DNA of 64,000 nucleotides, taken from Viscum album. Its lineage: Eukaryota > Streptophyta > Magnoliopsida > Santalales > Viscaceae. The notes beneath the pieces were generated by a model. That model saw nothing but the letters and a program-made list of their open reading frames with translations. It was not told where the DNA came from and searched no databases. Position 1 is the first letter of the stretch; each line of letters begins with the position of its first letter. The stretch covers positions 1,718,718,889 through 1,718,782,888 of the forward strand of contig OY728125.1 in assembly GCA_963277665.1 (NCBI GenBank), given 5' to 3'. Below, one piece after another: positions 36,261 to 46,589 of this stretch. The position numbers were made by a program, and so were the translations under genes.

Positions 36261-39200
36261 GGGACTATATCTATGGCCCTTTCCGCCTAGATCCACTCGA
36301 ATTTCCGAGTGCCTGATGCCATCACCACAACAGTGATTCCCATGTGTAAAGTTAAAATGAATTTTAATGGTGATTCATATCAAATTTTATTTCATATCCT
36401 GGTGTCTAGTAATTCAAGGGTAAAAATCCTTAGTGGTAACTTTTTTTATCAAAACATAATGCCTGACCTTTCTCGGCATGCGGGGATTACATGAAATGTA
36501 TATTTTCTATATAGTGTATCTTTAAGGTCTTACATGATTGAGTTATTTCTCACACCCTATGAAAAGAAATACCACTTCATTTTCCTATCAATCTGAAGTT
36601 CCCCCTTTCATTCCATTTTAGATTCCTTATAATGTTAATTGATTTTAAGAATCCCATATTTAGTCCATGGTGAGTTCTCTCCTAGTTCTAATATGTTTCA
36701 TTCTGTTATTCATCATATTTTCATTATGGTAATTCAGAGTCATTTGGATTTCATATTCGGGTATTTTAGGATCTTTGGGGGTTTTGTAGGTTTATTTTTG
36801 GTTTCTCATTGTGTGATTTCAGTTTGAAGGGATTTATTGTTCGACATGTGGTGTGAAAAAGGCTGAAAAGAATAATTAATTTATGTGTCCCCTTATTTTC
36901 CATTATTATATATCATGTAGTATGGGATTAGCATTTTATCTATGGATTATGGATGTGATAGGGTTAATAAATTATGAATAATTATATCATTTTAAATTGA
37001 TTGTTTAATGGTTCTGACTCACATGTTTTTATAGATTTTTTTTATTATTATGATATTTTGATTATATGGTTTTGATTTCCCACTATAATGTGTGTTTGTT
37101 AGGGGATTGTTTTGGTGTTGGATGATATGTGTCAACTGCTAACTTTTTTGAGATTATTGTGATATTACACTAAATGGACAATTTTCTAACCTCTTTTATC
37201 TAGATAATGAAATGGTTTCCCATGGATTATGGATTGTGTGATAACACACCTAAAGTAAAGTGGAATGTGATTAAATCCTCTTTGTAAATCAGTAAAATCG
37301 TCTTTATGTGTTTTTATGTGTGGTCATGTCTGTGGGGAAGTGATGTATTGTTGGGGAATATGGGACCGATGGTTTTTTGCCTTCTCCTTTGTGGTGGTGA
37401 GGTTTTGTTTATATGGAAATGAATTTATTGCAGTGAGATTATGGTTCTTTGAGTATTATTTTTTGGTAGTGAGGTTGTGGTTATTTTTTCGTTCTCTAGG
37501 GGAGGATATGTTATTAAATATTGGTCATCCTTGTGGGTTCATGGAGGGATGGTGATATGGGAATATTTATCTGGTATGATGTTTGGTTTCATTTTGATAG
37601 TTTCCCTGGTAGTTACTAAAAATAAATTGTTTATTAATGTACATTTGAAATTGTAAGTTTTTCATTAAGTTAACGGTATTTAAATGGTTAATGAAAAAAT
37701 AAATGGTGGTTCATTTTGTTAAATATGGAATATAATAAATAATTTAATGACTGGGTTGGATAACGATAATTGGCTGGTTGTGTTATGTGGATTGTGTTAT
37801 ATTCAATTTTACATAGTTAGAGGTGGTAGGGAAAGTGTTGATATTATGAGTTGGTTAGAATTGTTTTGTGAAACAAAATGTTATTATTGTTTTTGTGGTT
37901 ATATGAATATTATTGTATATTCTTTTTATTTCAATATTCACCCCACCCATGTCAAGAAAAATGTGTTTACAGAGATATAGTCATGGGAGGGGTGTTTTCT
38001 AAAAATTTAGTGAGGAGGATGAGTGGCATGGTAACAACTCTTTCCCTCTCTCCCTTAGGTGAGGTAGCTATTTCATAGGCTGTAATGGTCAGATTCCTTT
38101 TGCTGCATTATATTTTGCTTTTGATAGCCTATGTTATTTAATTCCTAATGTTATATGATCATTTTTTTAGGGAGGCTTATAGAGGGGATCGTTTTAGGTA
38201 AGAAGGGAGGATGATGTTGGTGTCCAACATGTTCATGATACCATAAAGATATGGTTATGGAATTGGTATCAATGTGATGGTCGAGGTGTGTGTTTGCAAG
38301 ATGTGATATAAACATGGTTGTGGGGAAGTGGTATATGTGTTTTTGGGTGTGATGTAATGGGTTCATGACTATAGGGAGGTGTCCTGTGTGTTTTCAGACA
38401 AGCTATGATGTCACCTTACTTCTGGTGTATTGTGCATATGGAAGAGATTCAAGTACTGGTATGTAAATTGTTGGAGTGTGAGAGTGGAATACAAGTGGTG
38501 AAGTTGTTCAAGGTACCCTTTATCGATGTGATTCATGTTATATGATATTAATTGGCTTGTGTTATTTTGTGATCTTTCCATGGTGAGGATTGGGATAGAT
38601 AGTTAACATGATTATATTCTATTGGTTAAACTATTTTCCTAAAGGTACTTTAGTTTTCCTAACTCACATGTTTCTAAGAGGATGTGGTTTTCCTAATGAT
38701 TATACTTTTATGCACACCCAACATATATAAAACAATTTTTCTTGTTTCTATGAGGGCTATTTACACTATGTTGGAGATTACATTCATAGATCTCATAATT
38801 TATACTTAGTCACTTATTTAGCCTCTCTTTTGGGGATTTACATTGTAGACCTACTCTATATCAATTTTATTAATATATCCATTGTTTCATGGTTTTGTAT
38901 TAATTTAAATAATATCATGGAATTTATTATGGATGATTAATCATATCTAATGATTAAGCATTATTCATAGCGTGTAATACCTCCCATATTTTTAGACTTT
39001 TAAACCATCAGTGATATTCATTATGTCAATTCCAATTGTACGTAGGACTCCGGGGGTCATTATCTCTCTCCCCTCTTCATGGGTTATTTTGAGGTAGGTT
39101 GTTATGAAATAGTTGTATCGGTGGGGATGGTTGGAAGAAAAGATGGATTTTTAAGTCAGCCACAATGAGGCTTGTATGGGTGGGTATGAAAACAGTTCCA

Positions 39201-39400
39201 ATCTACCATGGTCCATGACATATTCCAGGGAGACCTATTATGACATTGTATTTTGAGGCACATATGATCAAGTAAAAGTTATCCAATCTTATTGAATGAC
39301 TAGGGTAGAGACCTAGGAGAGGTACATGTATCGTAATGATCTAAGTTCTTATTTTTATTATTTTATATTAAGATGGATAAAATAAATATAATGAATTAAA
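36261..39400. other. Strand-asymmetric G+T-rich stretch of unknown origin
   Basis: No recognisable gene. From about 36600 to 38600 the plus strand is markedly G+T-rich, with long runs of TTGTGG, GGTGGTG and TTTATG-type words. This gives chance frames rich in Val, Trp and Phe (37316-37555, 37747-37980). CGTGTAATACCTCCCATATTTTTAG at 38971 resembles a Del-type LTR start (TGTAACACCCC) but lacks a purine tract. It may contain the decayed 5' LTR and leader of Gypsy 2, whose gag begins after 39400. Confidence 0.3.
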
Positions 39401-39659
39401 ATATAATCTTCATAAAATTCTATACCTGCTGAGACTAGGAAATCATTGTTTCCACCTTCACATATAGATCATGTTCATCATCAATGCGTGGGTCATGAAG
39501 TTGAGGTTCATCCGGCTGGCCTAGTGGATCACTATATGGTAAAACTATAAGTGGATAATGAGAATTGTAATATGTAGTTTCATGAATCCTATTGGGTTCC
39601 CTTATGGGTGTAAAAGGGTAGTGTTTCAGATGTGGAGACTAAGGGAAGGATAGGTATAT

Positions 39660-40250
39660 TGAGATCACTTTGAGTTTGTTCTATGCACCGATGGAGTACC
39701 AGGTCCGATTTACAGTCAATCAGATGTGGGGATCTGTGTGTAAGGGGATGAAATTGTATCTGGGAGATTGGATGTAAAAATATAATTTGTGGGTGGAATT
39801 TCTGAAATAGTTCTGAGTAGATTTCCTTTCATTAACAAGAAGTTGGAAAAAATAAACGATCTTCTTTATCCCCAATAGTGGAGTATGTCAGTGGGGTATA
39901 TGGGAATCATGTTCAAGGACCTTCTGTGAATTTTCATAAATTATTTTATAGATGAGAGGTCTCATGAGAGTCATCTTGAGAAGGAACATAGCACTTCTAT
40001 CCATTCTGTACTAACTCCGTCTACATTGTTGATGCATCATGAGGTCAATAAAATGGTGGATGTAATAAATGGGCTACACATGTGTTGAGGCTTACTACAA
40101 GAGGGGAACTAACATGGCCCTTGAGGTGCATATTTTCTACTGTTATATATTAGGGACCAAGACCATCATAGTTCTTTCTAGAGTGGAGTTGACCTTTATA
40201 TCTTTTTTTCCAGCCTACTAGGGCCAATGACTTCTATGATTTCCCTAGGG
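39660..40250 (+). pseudogene. Gypsy 2 gag remnant
   Basis: Across shifts, the plus strand around 39690-40000 carries the Gypsy gag core pattern (hydrophobic W/F-x-EF-x-x-x-F, then a KK-x-x-F stretch and a QG-x-SV-type segment, then EE/LEKEH). For example, VDFLSLTRSWKK is followed by a second frame with SVGYMGI-like sequence and DERSHESHLEKEH. Individual motifs are weak; placement upstream of a clear RT supports the call. No zinc knuckle was found. Confidence 0.4.
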
Positions 40251-40969
40251 GGTTTGTGCCAAAAAAAATTGGTTGTGGGTTTTTGGTAATCTCAAAAACC
40301 TATTCCCAATGTTTCCTAAATATAATTATGGTGGAGTTATATTGGTTCAACTCTATCCTCAATAGCAGTTTTATGTTAGGCCATTTCAATTACAAGGTTA
40401 TGATCCCGTGAGGGGATATGAAGTAGAAAGAGGCTGACCTCAAGATGTTCCATGTGTTCAGGGACCATGACTCGTGCATGGTCATCGAGGTGGTCATCAA
40501 TAGAGAGGTAGATAATCTAGGCATGGTTAGTCGTACATATTAGAGGATATAATACTATAGGGACCAGTGATCCTAAAAAGAACAATTAGTTTTTTTATTA
40601 ACTATTTTTTGGAATTTTTTATTTAGTAACATTGCACCACTTTGTCATAATCGCTCTATCATATTCTCTAGGTCAAGCTATAGGAAGTATTCCCAGGTCT
40701 CTTGTATTTAGTCCCCTAGTCAAATTCCATATCCTCTTGTTTGATATCTGCCGGAGGTGTTGAAGGATGATATAGCCACATCAATACCAATTGGATATTT
40801 AAATTCCTCAAATAGTACCATTTTATTTATAATTTGCATCAACTATTTTCATTCCATCTGTTATTTTATCATCTACATTAGGAGGATATTTAATTTCTCA
40901 GATGTTGATGGTCGGTGTATGGTTTATGTTGATAGGATGAGTTTCAAGTGGGTAGATGTAATGAGGATC

Positions 40970-41640
40970 CCCTTATTACGATGGTGGATACGTTTTTAAT
41001 GGAATTAGTGGATGCTAGGATAGTATATGTTGCTAGGGGTTTTGTAGTGTTTTTTTATTTATTCCCCGATGAGGTTGTGAGTCTACCCACAAAAAAAGAG
41101 GTTGATTTCAGGATAGAATTACGACCTAATACATCACCATTTTTATTGGTTCTTATCATATAAAACTATATGAGTTGTTGGAGTTAAGGATTAAGATATA
41201 TTAATTGATAAAAAAGGGGTTTATCTAGACCACTGTGATTCCATTTGGTGGTCCCATGTAATTCTCCAAGAATGATGATAGTAGTCTGAAGATTTTTGTA
41301 GACTAATGAAGGTTAAATTAGAGAGTTTTCATGAACTAGTGCCCCTTCTAATGATATTATGTTATTTCAATATACTGAGAGGGGTGAACTGTTTTTTATG
41401 ATCGATAAACTATCAAGATATCACTATATGAGGGTAATGGATGATGATATCCTGAAAACATATTTAGATGCATGTATGACACTTCATGTTTGTAGTTATG
41501 TTGGTTTGTGTTACAAACATAGAATATGTGTTCATGGGGAATATAAATCTATGTTTTGTGAGTTCCTAGACCAGTTCATTATTGCATTCATCGATGATAT
41601 CTTGATCTACACAAGATCATAGGAGGATCTTGTCCAAAAT
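40970..41640 (+). pseudogene. Gypsy 2 reverse transcriptase
   Basis: The open pieces give LFPDEVVSLPTKKEVDFRIE and then LRPNTSPF, the classic Gypsy entry to RT (FPD-x-x-x-x-LPP-x-R-E-V-x-F-x-I-x-L-x-P-x-T-x-P). After a shift and stops, frame 41359-41622 reads FFMIDKLSRYHYMRV (F-x-x-IDL-SGYHQ-R), DDILKTYLD, the region of PFGLxNAP, and LDQFIIAFIDDILIYTRS. The catalytic FIDD (41587-41598) and the first catalytic Asp (in MIDKLSRYH) are both intact, unusual in this window. Stops upstream still prevent a full protein. Confidence 0.75.
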
Positions 41641-42894
41641 ATTATGGATGTTCTATAGGTTCATCAATTCCACCATATCAAGGGAATGTTTTCCATGTTT
41701 AATTCAATAAAAATAATGGTACATTTTGAAAAGGATTTGGTTTCTTATATGAGAATAGTGGTAGAAAAGTCATATTTTGATGTATTTATTTATTGGTTAT
41801 CACCATGGAATGTTGTAGAGGATAACCATTTCTTTTGTCTTGTGGGTTATTATAAATTGTTTGGGCATGATTTTTCTTGAAATTCATCCCCATTGACATT
41901 ATTTCCTCGGAAAATCATGTGTTCTTATGGAATTATCCATGAAAATTTGAATTCAATTACATGAAGGGGAGGCTGATCCGTACTCCAATGCTTTAGTTTC
42001 CTGGGGATGGATTGATTTTTGAGTTGTTTTGTGATTAAATCCATCTAGGCTTGGCAAGTGAATTAATACAGTAGATCAATCTGATCTATAATTGTCCAAG
42101 GATGTAAGGTACACATGAGATTAACTATTCAACCCATGATATTGAGTTAGTAGCAGTCATGATCTCACTGATGTTTTCACAGAATAAACTCCTTGGTTAA
42201 CAGTTACTCATCTTCGTGGATCACAATTTACATAGGTATATCTTTTCTCCTTGTGATCAAAACTTTTTGAGAGAGGTGGAAGATGAAGTTTCATTATGAC
42301 TATGATTTAAAGATCTCGAACACCTCAGGAAATAGGTTTTTTTGGATGATACATTATGGAGGCAGTATATGAAAGATGTTGTTTCTGAATCTGGGGATTG
42401 TTGGAAATAAATAGTGGAGTTTATATCCATTCACATAGATGAAAAAATGGATGGTGGTAGAGGATATTTTTGCAGGAGATGGTGATGTATTCTTTGTTGT
42501 GGATGTTATATGAGTATAATTTGGTAGGCTCAATGGAATATGTGATGTTTGATCATGTGGGTAATAATGATTCTTTGGAGGTATGGTCATTGAATGGTGA
42601 GAACCATGTATAGCTTCATTAAATATTTCTTGTTATGGTAATGATGAATGATGGATTACTTAGTGAGTTTTATGGATCGCATTTGGATGTACACCCATGA
42701 GTTTTCAATATGTATCTTCATTTATAGGATTTAGTTTTGGAGGCCTAGGATGAAATGTGGGTTGTTATAGTTTTTGAAATGTACACAATTTTTTTGTAGG
42801 TAAAGGCTAATAATTTTGTTCTCTGTAATTTTTTTAAACAATTGTATGTTATTGAGTGGAAATGGGATGAAATTTTGAAGGATGTATTCATAGG
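41641..42894 (+). pseudogene. Gypsy 2 RT thumb, RNase H and zinc domain, degraded
   Basis: Frame 41686-41880 follows RT and is probably its connection region. Around 42110-42240 the plus strand reads NYSTHDIELVAVM and FVDHNLHRYIF, matching NYPTHDLELAAVV and DHKSLKYIF of Gypsy RNase H. From 42260 to 42894 the N-terminal half of integrase should follow, but I can read only a plausible HLDVHP at about 42680. The rest is stop-rich. Confidence 0.5.
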
Positions 42895-43340
42895 TTAAGA
42901 ACAATATCAGGGATTTTGGGATCTTATCAAGGTGGTCATGTTTCGGTGGGCAAAATCAGCCCAAACCATAACACTCACTGAATTGGGTGCAGTGGATTCA
43001 GTAGATAAGATCTATAGGGATGAGGTAGTGTAGTTTCAAAAAGATTTAAGGTCTATTATCTCGGATTATTATGAAAATTTTATCTTGTAAGATTGTAGGT
43101 GTCTGTAACGTGATTTTGGATCTCAGTGATACTTCCCACTCTGAAAATGATAGGAAGGCAAAGAATACCATCCAAATACTATAGGATAATTTTTGAGTTT
43201 GTGTATTTGTCATTGTTGTATATTTGGTATGAAATCTTTATTTAGTTGAGTTTTTATTAAGTGATAGATATCACTCTTTAATTGTAATGGATCCATTTTT
43301 TGAATTTTTACAGGAGGCCATTCATTGCATTCATATCCTG
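42895..43340 (+). pseudogene. Gypsy 2 integrase core, truncated
   Basis: The plus strand reads RWAKSAQTITLTELGAVDSV, then DKIYRDEVV and LRSIISDYYENFIL. These match DRLTKSAHFIPV...YSV-KLA-LY--EIVRLHGVP-SIVSDRD-RF. Next HSENDRKAKNTIQIL matches HPQTDGQSERTIQTLEDML, and NLYLVEFLLSDRYHSLIVMD, then PFFEFLQEA, matches LPLVEFAYNNSYHSSI-MAPFEALYG. The second catalytic Asp is present (ISDYYE) and the catalytic Glu is Lys (KAKN). The frame then ends and protease sequence begins. Confidence 0.7.
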
Positions 43341-43580
43341 AAACATTAGTTGAACTATTAAAATACCACATTAAAATATGAAGGTTGTGTCTTATGTGAG
43401 AATAGTGAATGTGGTAATAATTCCATCTAAATATATAACTCGTCCCCAATTATGGTTTGTGGATTGAATCTCCCGGAATATTTTTTATTACTTCTGTTTT
43501 ATGAAGTTTGATGTTATATTGAGAATGGATTGGTAATCATTGTGGAAATCCAAAATAAACAGTTGGTAAAGGGTGAAATT
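43341..43580 (+). pseudogene. Gypsy 3 protease remnant
   Basis: It ends with the diagnostic Gypsy protease motif. FDVILRMDW at 43507-43533 corresponds to FDVILGMDWL, followed by the WKSK...VKF stretch that equals the C-R-x-K-x-V-x-F end. Upstream, SPIMVCGLNLPEYFLLLLFYE fits the preceding G-x-x-x-x-x-DLL-L-x-M segment in a shifted frame. The active-site Asp region further upstream is not recognisable. Copia C is inserted just after this motif. Confidence 0.65.
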
Positions 43581-43702
43581 TTTTGTACCCCTCTCTCTTG
43601 GATTTTAATGATCACAATCATTCTCATCGTGTTCTAACTTGTTTTCAAGTGTTTTGATGCTAGGAAAAATGTTTCCCAGGAGTTGGCCCAAGAAGGCTGA
43701 TA

Positions 43703-44052
43703 GTGGACTCTCTGAGTCCACCGGCCAACCGGTGGATTCCCACCGGCCTGCCGGTGGTCTCTGGCAGAAGCATTGCTTTCTGCCAGAGCCACCGGTCAGC
43801 CGGTGCTAGCGCACCGGGCAGCCGGTATGGGCACCGGCCAACCGGTTCTTTCCCACCGGCCGGCCGGAGGACCCAGGCAGTAGGCTTGCCCACTGCCTGG
43901 TGCCACCGGCCAACCGGTGGATGACCACCGGCCGGCCGGTGGAACCCAGATAGAAAGCCTGCTCTGTCTGGACCACCGGCCAGCTGGGAGCTCAGCACCG
44001 GCCAGCCGGTGGACCACCAGCCAGCCGGGAGCACACCACCGGCCAGCCGGTG
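43703..44052. repeat. Palindrome and hairpin array in U3 of Copia C
   Basis: Twelve copies of a 16-bp near-palindrome (CACCGGCCRRCCGGTG) start at 43719, 43741, 43790, 43812, 43832, 43854, 43904, 43926, 43974, 43996, 44015 and 44037. Steps are 22, 49, 22, 20, 22, 50, 22, 48, 22, 19, 22: six pairs at 22 bp. The three long gaps hold hairpins with stems CTCTGGCAGAA/TTCTGCCAGAG (43759-43788), CCAGGCAGT/ACTGCCTGG (43873-43900) and CCAGATAG/CTGTCTGG (43946-43971). An 8-bp stem with a TCT loop (GTGGACTC/GAGTCCAC, 43703-43721) opens the array. The GC and CpG content contrast with the AT-rich surroundings. Confidence 0.9.
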
Positions 44053-44160
44053 TGCCCAGTCAAACTAGCCGTTGGGCTTTGACCAGACTTGTACTTTTGA
44101 CCCCCAACGGCTCCGGAAGCCCTCCAACGGCCATATTGAAGTGTTTATGGGTATTTCTCC

Positions 44161-44168
44161 TATAAATA
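44161..44168 (+). promoter_or_regulatory. TATA box of Copia C 5' LTR
   Basis: TATAAATA in the context TCTCCTATAAATAAG, about 110 bp after the palindrome array, so the array lies in U3 upstream of transcription. The same box is at 50496 in the 3' LTR. Confidence 0.75.
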
Positions 44169-44402
44169 AGAAACCATGGATGCCGGGAACATCCCCGAAT
44201 GATATTTTGATGTCTTGACGCTCTGACGACAAATCTCCAAGGCCTCTTGTGATCCATTGCCATCCTTGAAGCTTGAGCTCCCTCTCCATCAGCTGCTCTC
44301 ACACTTTTGGCGCTCAAGGCTTCCGTGTGTTTGTATTATTTGTTTAGTTCTTCATTGGGTTTGGATTAAAACAAACCTCTCATTTCCATTCTTTCTTTCA
44401 AT

Positions 44403-44572
44403 TGGGTTTCTTGCTACAACCATAATAAAAAAGCAAGCAGTACGAAGGTGTTCTAGCCTACCTTAAAACGGCTAGTGGGTTTCTTGCTACAACCATAATA
44501 AAAAAGCAATCTCTACGAAGGTGTTCTAGCCTACCTTAAAACGGCTAGTGGGTTTCTTGCTACAACCATTAA
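44403..44572 (+). repeat. 73-bp tandem repeat in R/U5 of Copia C
   Basis: Unit begins TGGGTTTCTTGCTACAACCA at 44403, 44476 and 44549 (73-bp period, about 2.3 copies). Each full unit includes AAAAAGCAA, ACGAAGGTGTTCTAGCC and TACCTTAAAACGGCTAG. The 3' LTR has the same array at 50738, 50811 and 50884. Confidence 0.9.
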
Positions 44573-44769
44573 AAATAAAGCTGACGTAATTAATCTCTCA
44601 ACGTTTCTTGTTGGGAGCGGAGACGTAGGCTTGGGAATTAAGCCGAACTTCGTTATCAAATTGTGTCTTGCCTTTTTTATTTCTGCTGCATTGAAAATTG
44701 TTTTAAATTGTTAATTATTTTTGAAAAGGAAATTCACCCCCCTCTTGCCATCCTCTACGACCCAAAATT

Positions 44770-44781
44770 TGGTATTAGAGG
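44770..44781 (+). other. Primer-binding site of Copia C
   Basis: TGGTATTAGAGG lies two bases after the 5' LTR. It matches the initiator tRNA-Met site TGGTATCAGAGC except for C-to-T and the last base. Confidence 0.8.
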
Positions 44782-44830
44782 GTGCGTTTGTGTAATACCT
44801 TAACCGGTTACAAACTTAAGATCCTTAGTG

Positions 44831-46441
44831 ATGGCTAATTCCTCGCATGCTCCCGAAGGGTATTCTATGACTCAGGATCCATTCTTTGATGGAACCGATT
44901 ACACTTATTGGAAAACTCGCATGATTACTTTTCTTAGAAGCATTGGTTATCCTATCTATAGGATTTTAATGCAAGGCTATACTTTATCTAACAAGGATGA
45001 GTCCAAATGGACCCCCGAAGACATTGCCAATTTTGAGCTTGATGGCAAAGCCATGAATGCTCTTCATTGTGGGCTAGACCGTAATGAATTCAACCGTGTT
45101 TCTACTTGCTCCTCTTCTTATGAAATTTGGAAACTTTTAGAAGTAACCCATGAGGGCACTAACAAATTCAAAGACACTAGATTAGACATGTATCGCCAAG
45201 ATTTTGAAAGTTTCACCATGCACCCACACGAATCAATTACTAAAATGTTTACTCGTTTTACTGACGTTTGCAATGGAAGAAAATCTCTTGGTGAGGATGT
45301 TTCTGTAGAAATGATGGTCAAAATAATTATTTGGGTCCTACCAAGCTCATGGGCACCAAAGGTGACCGCAATTCAAGAAGCAAAAGATGTCAAGAAAATG
45401 CCGGTTGAAGAGATCATTGGATCACTCATGACCTACGAGATCACCATGAAGAGGCATGCCGATAAAGAAGGTAAAACCTTCACGGAGAAAAAGAACATTG
45501 CTTTAAAAGCAAAGGAAGAAAGCTCCTCCGCTGATAGCGAATCCGAGATTGCTCAACTAGCAAGAAAAATGAGCAAATTCATGACGAAAAAGAAGAACTT
45601 TCGAAGGGAACGAAAGGAAGAGCCCAAAGCGGAGAATGAAGTTACATGCTTTGAATGTGGAAAGAATGGCCACATCAAACCGGAGTGCTCCATTTTCAAG
45701 AAAAGGGTAAAAGAAAAGAAAAACAAGAAGGCTTTCAAAGCATCCACATGGAGTGCAAGTGATGACTCCATGTCTTCAAGCGACTTAAGCGATGAAGGTG
45801 AACAATGCCTAATGGCATTTGATGAGGTATCTTCTTCCGACTCCTCTTCCTCATCTTCCTCTTTCTATAATGACATGTCCTATGAAGATCTCTAAAATGA
45901 GAGAGATCAATTAGTGGAAGGTTTTCACGAACTTACCTCTAAATTTATGGCTTTGAAAAAGAAAAATAAAATTCTCATTTTTGAAAAAGAACAACTTCTC
46001 AAAAAGAATGAGGAACTTACCCTTAAGATCCAAGATATTCCAAATGTTGATTCTTTGAATTCAACCATTAAAGATCTAAGGGAGTCTCTTTCCAAGTTCA
46101 CCCAAGGTGAACAAAATTTGACCAAATTACTAGGTTCTCAGCGTTCGGCTAGAACAACACATGGTCTTGGCTTTAACAAACAAGCCACTTCTTCTAGAGC
46201 ACCCACTACTTTTGTAAGGGGGAGGTCTCAATATAAATTTTGTAATTATTGTAAAAAGACCGGGCACATGATTTATGAATGTGATTGTAAAAATTCAAGG
46301 TATGGAAGCCCCAAAACCATTATCTACTCGGATGAGTATTTTAGATGGAAACCCTCTAGAAAAATATGGGTTCAAAAATATCTTTTAGCTAATCTTTCCG
46401 GACCCAAATTTATATGGGTACCAAAATATATTCTCTCTTGA
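44831..46441 (+). pseudogene. Copia C gag, interrupted by a stop
   Basis: The start is the ATG at 44831 (MANSSHAPEG). Residues ~10-230 are the Copia gag core (UBN2 type): YWKTRMITFLRS, ...DGKAMNALHCGLD, ...YEIWKLLEVTHEGT, ...LPSSWAPKVTAIQEAKD. A CCHC knuckle lies at residues 273-286 (CFECGKNGHIKPEC), followed by a Ser/acidic-rich stretch ending MSYEDL. A TAA at 45893 stops translation. The same frame continues as NERDQL, a Lys/Glu/Leu-rich coiled coil (about 45930-46130) and a second knuckle CNYCKKTGHMIYEC (46241-46282), until a TGA at 46439. The TAA is readable as a single C-to-T change. Product: RNA-binding capsid protein; only the first part could now be made. Confidence 0.9.
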
Positions 46442-46589
46442 TTTTGTAGGATAAACGCCAAAGAAGTAGGACTTCAAAAGGCTCATGGTATCTCGACAGC
46501 GGATGCTCGAGGCACATGTGTGGAGATCCCTCCGAGTTCAACTCCCTTGAAGAATTCGATGGAGGATACGTCACCTTCGGTGTCAATTA
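46442..46589 (+). pseudogene. Copia C protease segment, frameshifted
   Basis: Aspartic protease that would cut the gag-pol polyprotein. SWYLDSGCSRHMCGD is readable with the catalytic DSG at 46495-46503, in a different frame from gag. A TAG at 46447 lies in this frame just upstream, and the reading shifts again near 46588. The active-site residues are intact although the frame is broken on both sides. Confidence 0.8.

Larger units (their letters stand above)
39400..43340 (+). mobile_element. Gypsy element 2, truncated inside integrase
   Basis: A plus-strand Gypsy interior of the same Del/Tekay pattern as element A: gag about 39660-40250, RT 40970-41640, RNase H about 41990-42260, integrase about 42895-43335. 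No 5' LTR is confidently defined. The 3' end (last third of integrase, tail, purine tract and LTR) is missing: sequence passes directly into the protease of another Gypsy copy at about 43340. Confidence 0.7.
43581..44767 (+). repeat. 5' LTR of Copia C
   Basis: Contains, in order, the palindrome/hairpin array (43703-44052), the TATA box (44161-44168), a leader, and a 73-bp tandem repeat (44403-44572), then ends ...CTACGACCCAAAA before the primer site. All are matched in the 3' LTR at a constant offset of 6335. Open frames of 65-130 codons on both strands come from the stop-poor GC-rich array. Confidence 0.95.

Noticed and set aside
41641..43335. A plus-strand host gene suggested by scattered 60-90-codon frames
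   Set aside because: The frames fall on Gypsy RT, RNase H and integrase motifs in the expected order and are separated by stops.
43703..44052. CRISPR-like array (short palindromic repeats with spacers)
   Set aside because: The repeats are 16 bp and degenerate, spacing alternates 22/20/49 bp, the spacers are themselves hairpins or duplicated, and the array is part of a plant retrotransposon LTR.
43660..44165. Several overlapping open frames of 65-130 codons on both strands in the Copia C LTRs, rich in Pro, Gly, Arg and Trp
   Set aside because: They arise because the GC-rich palindrome array lacks AT-rich stop codons. They overlap each other in several frames, recur in the 3' LTR with changed ends, and match no family.
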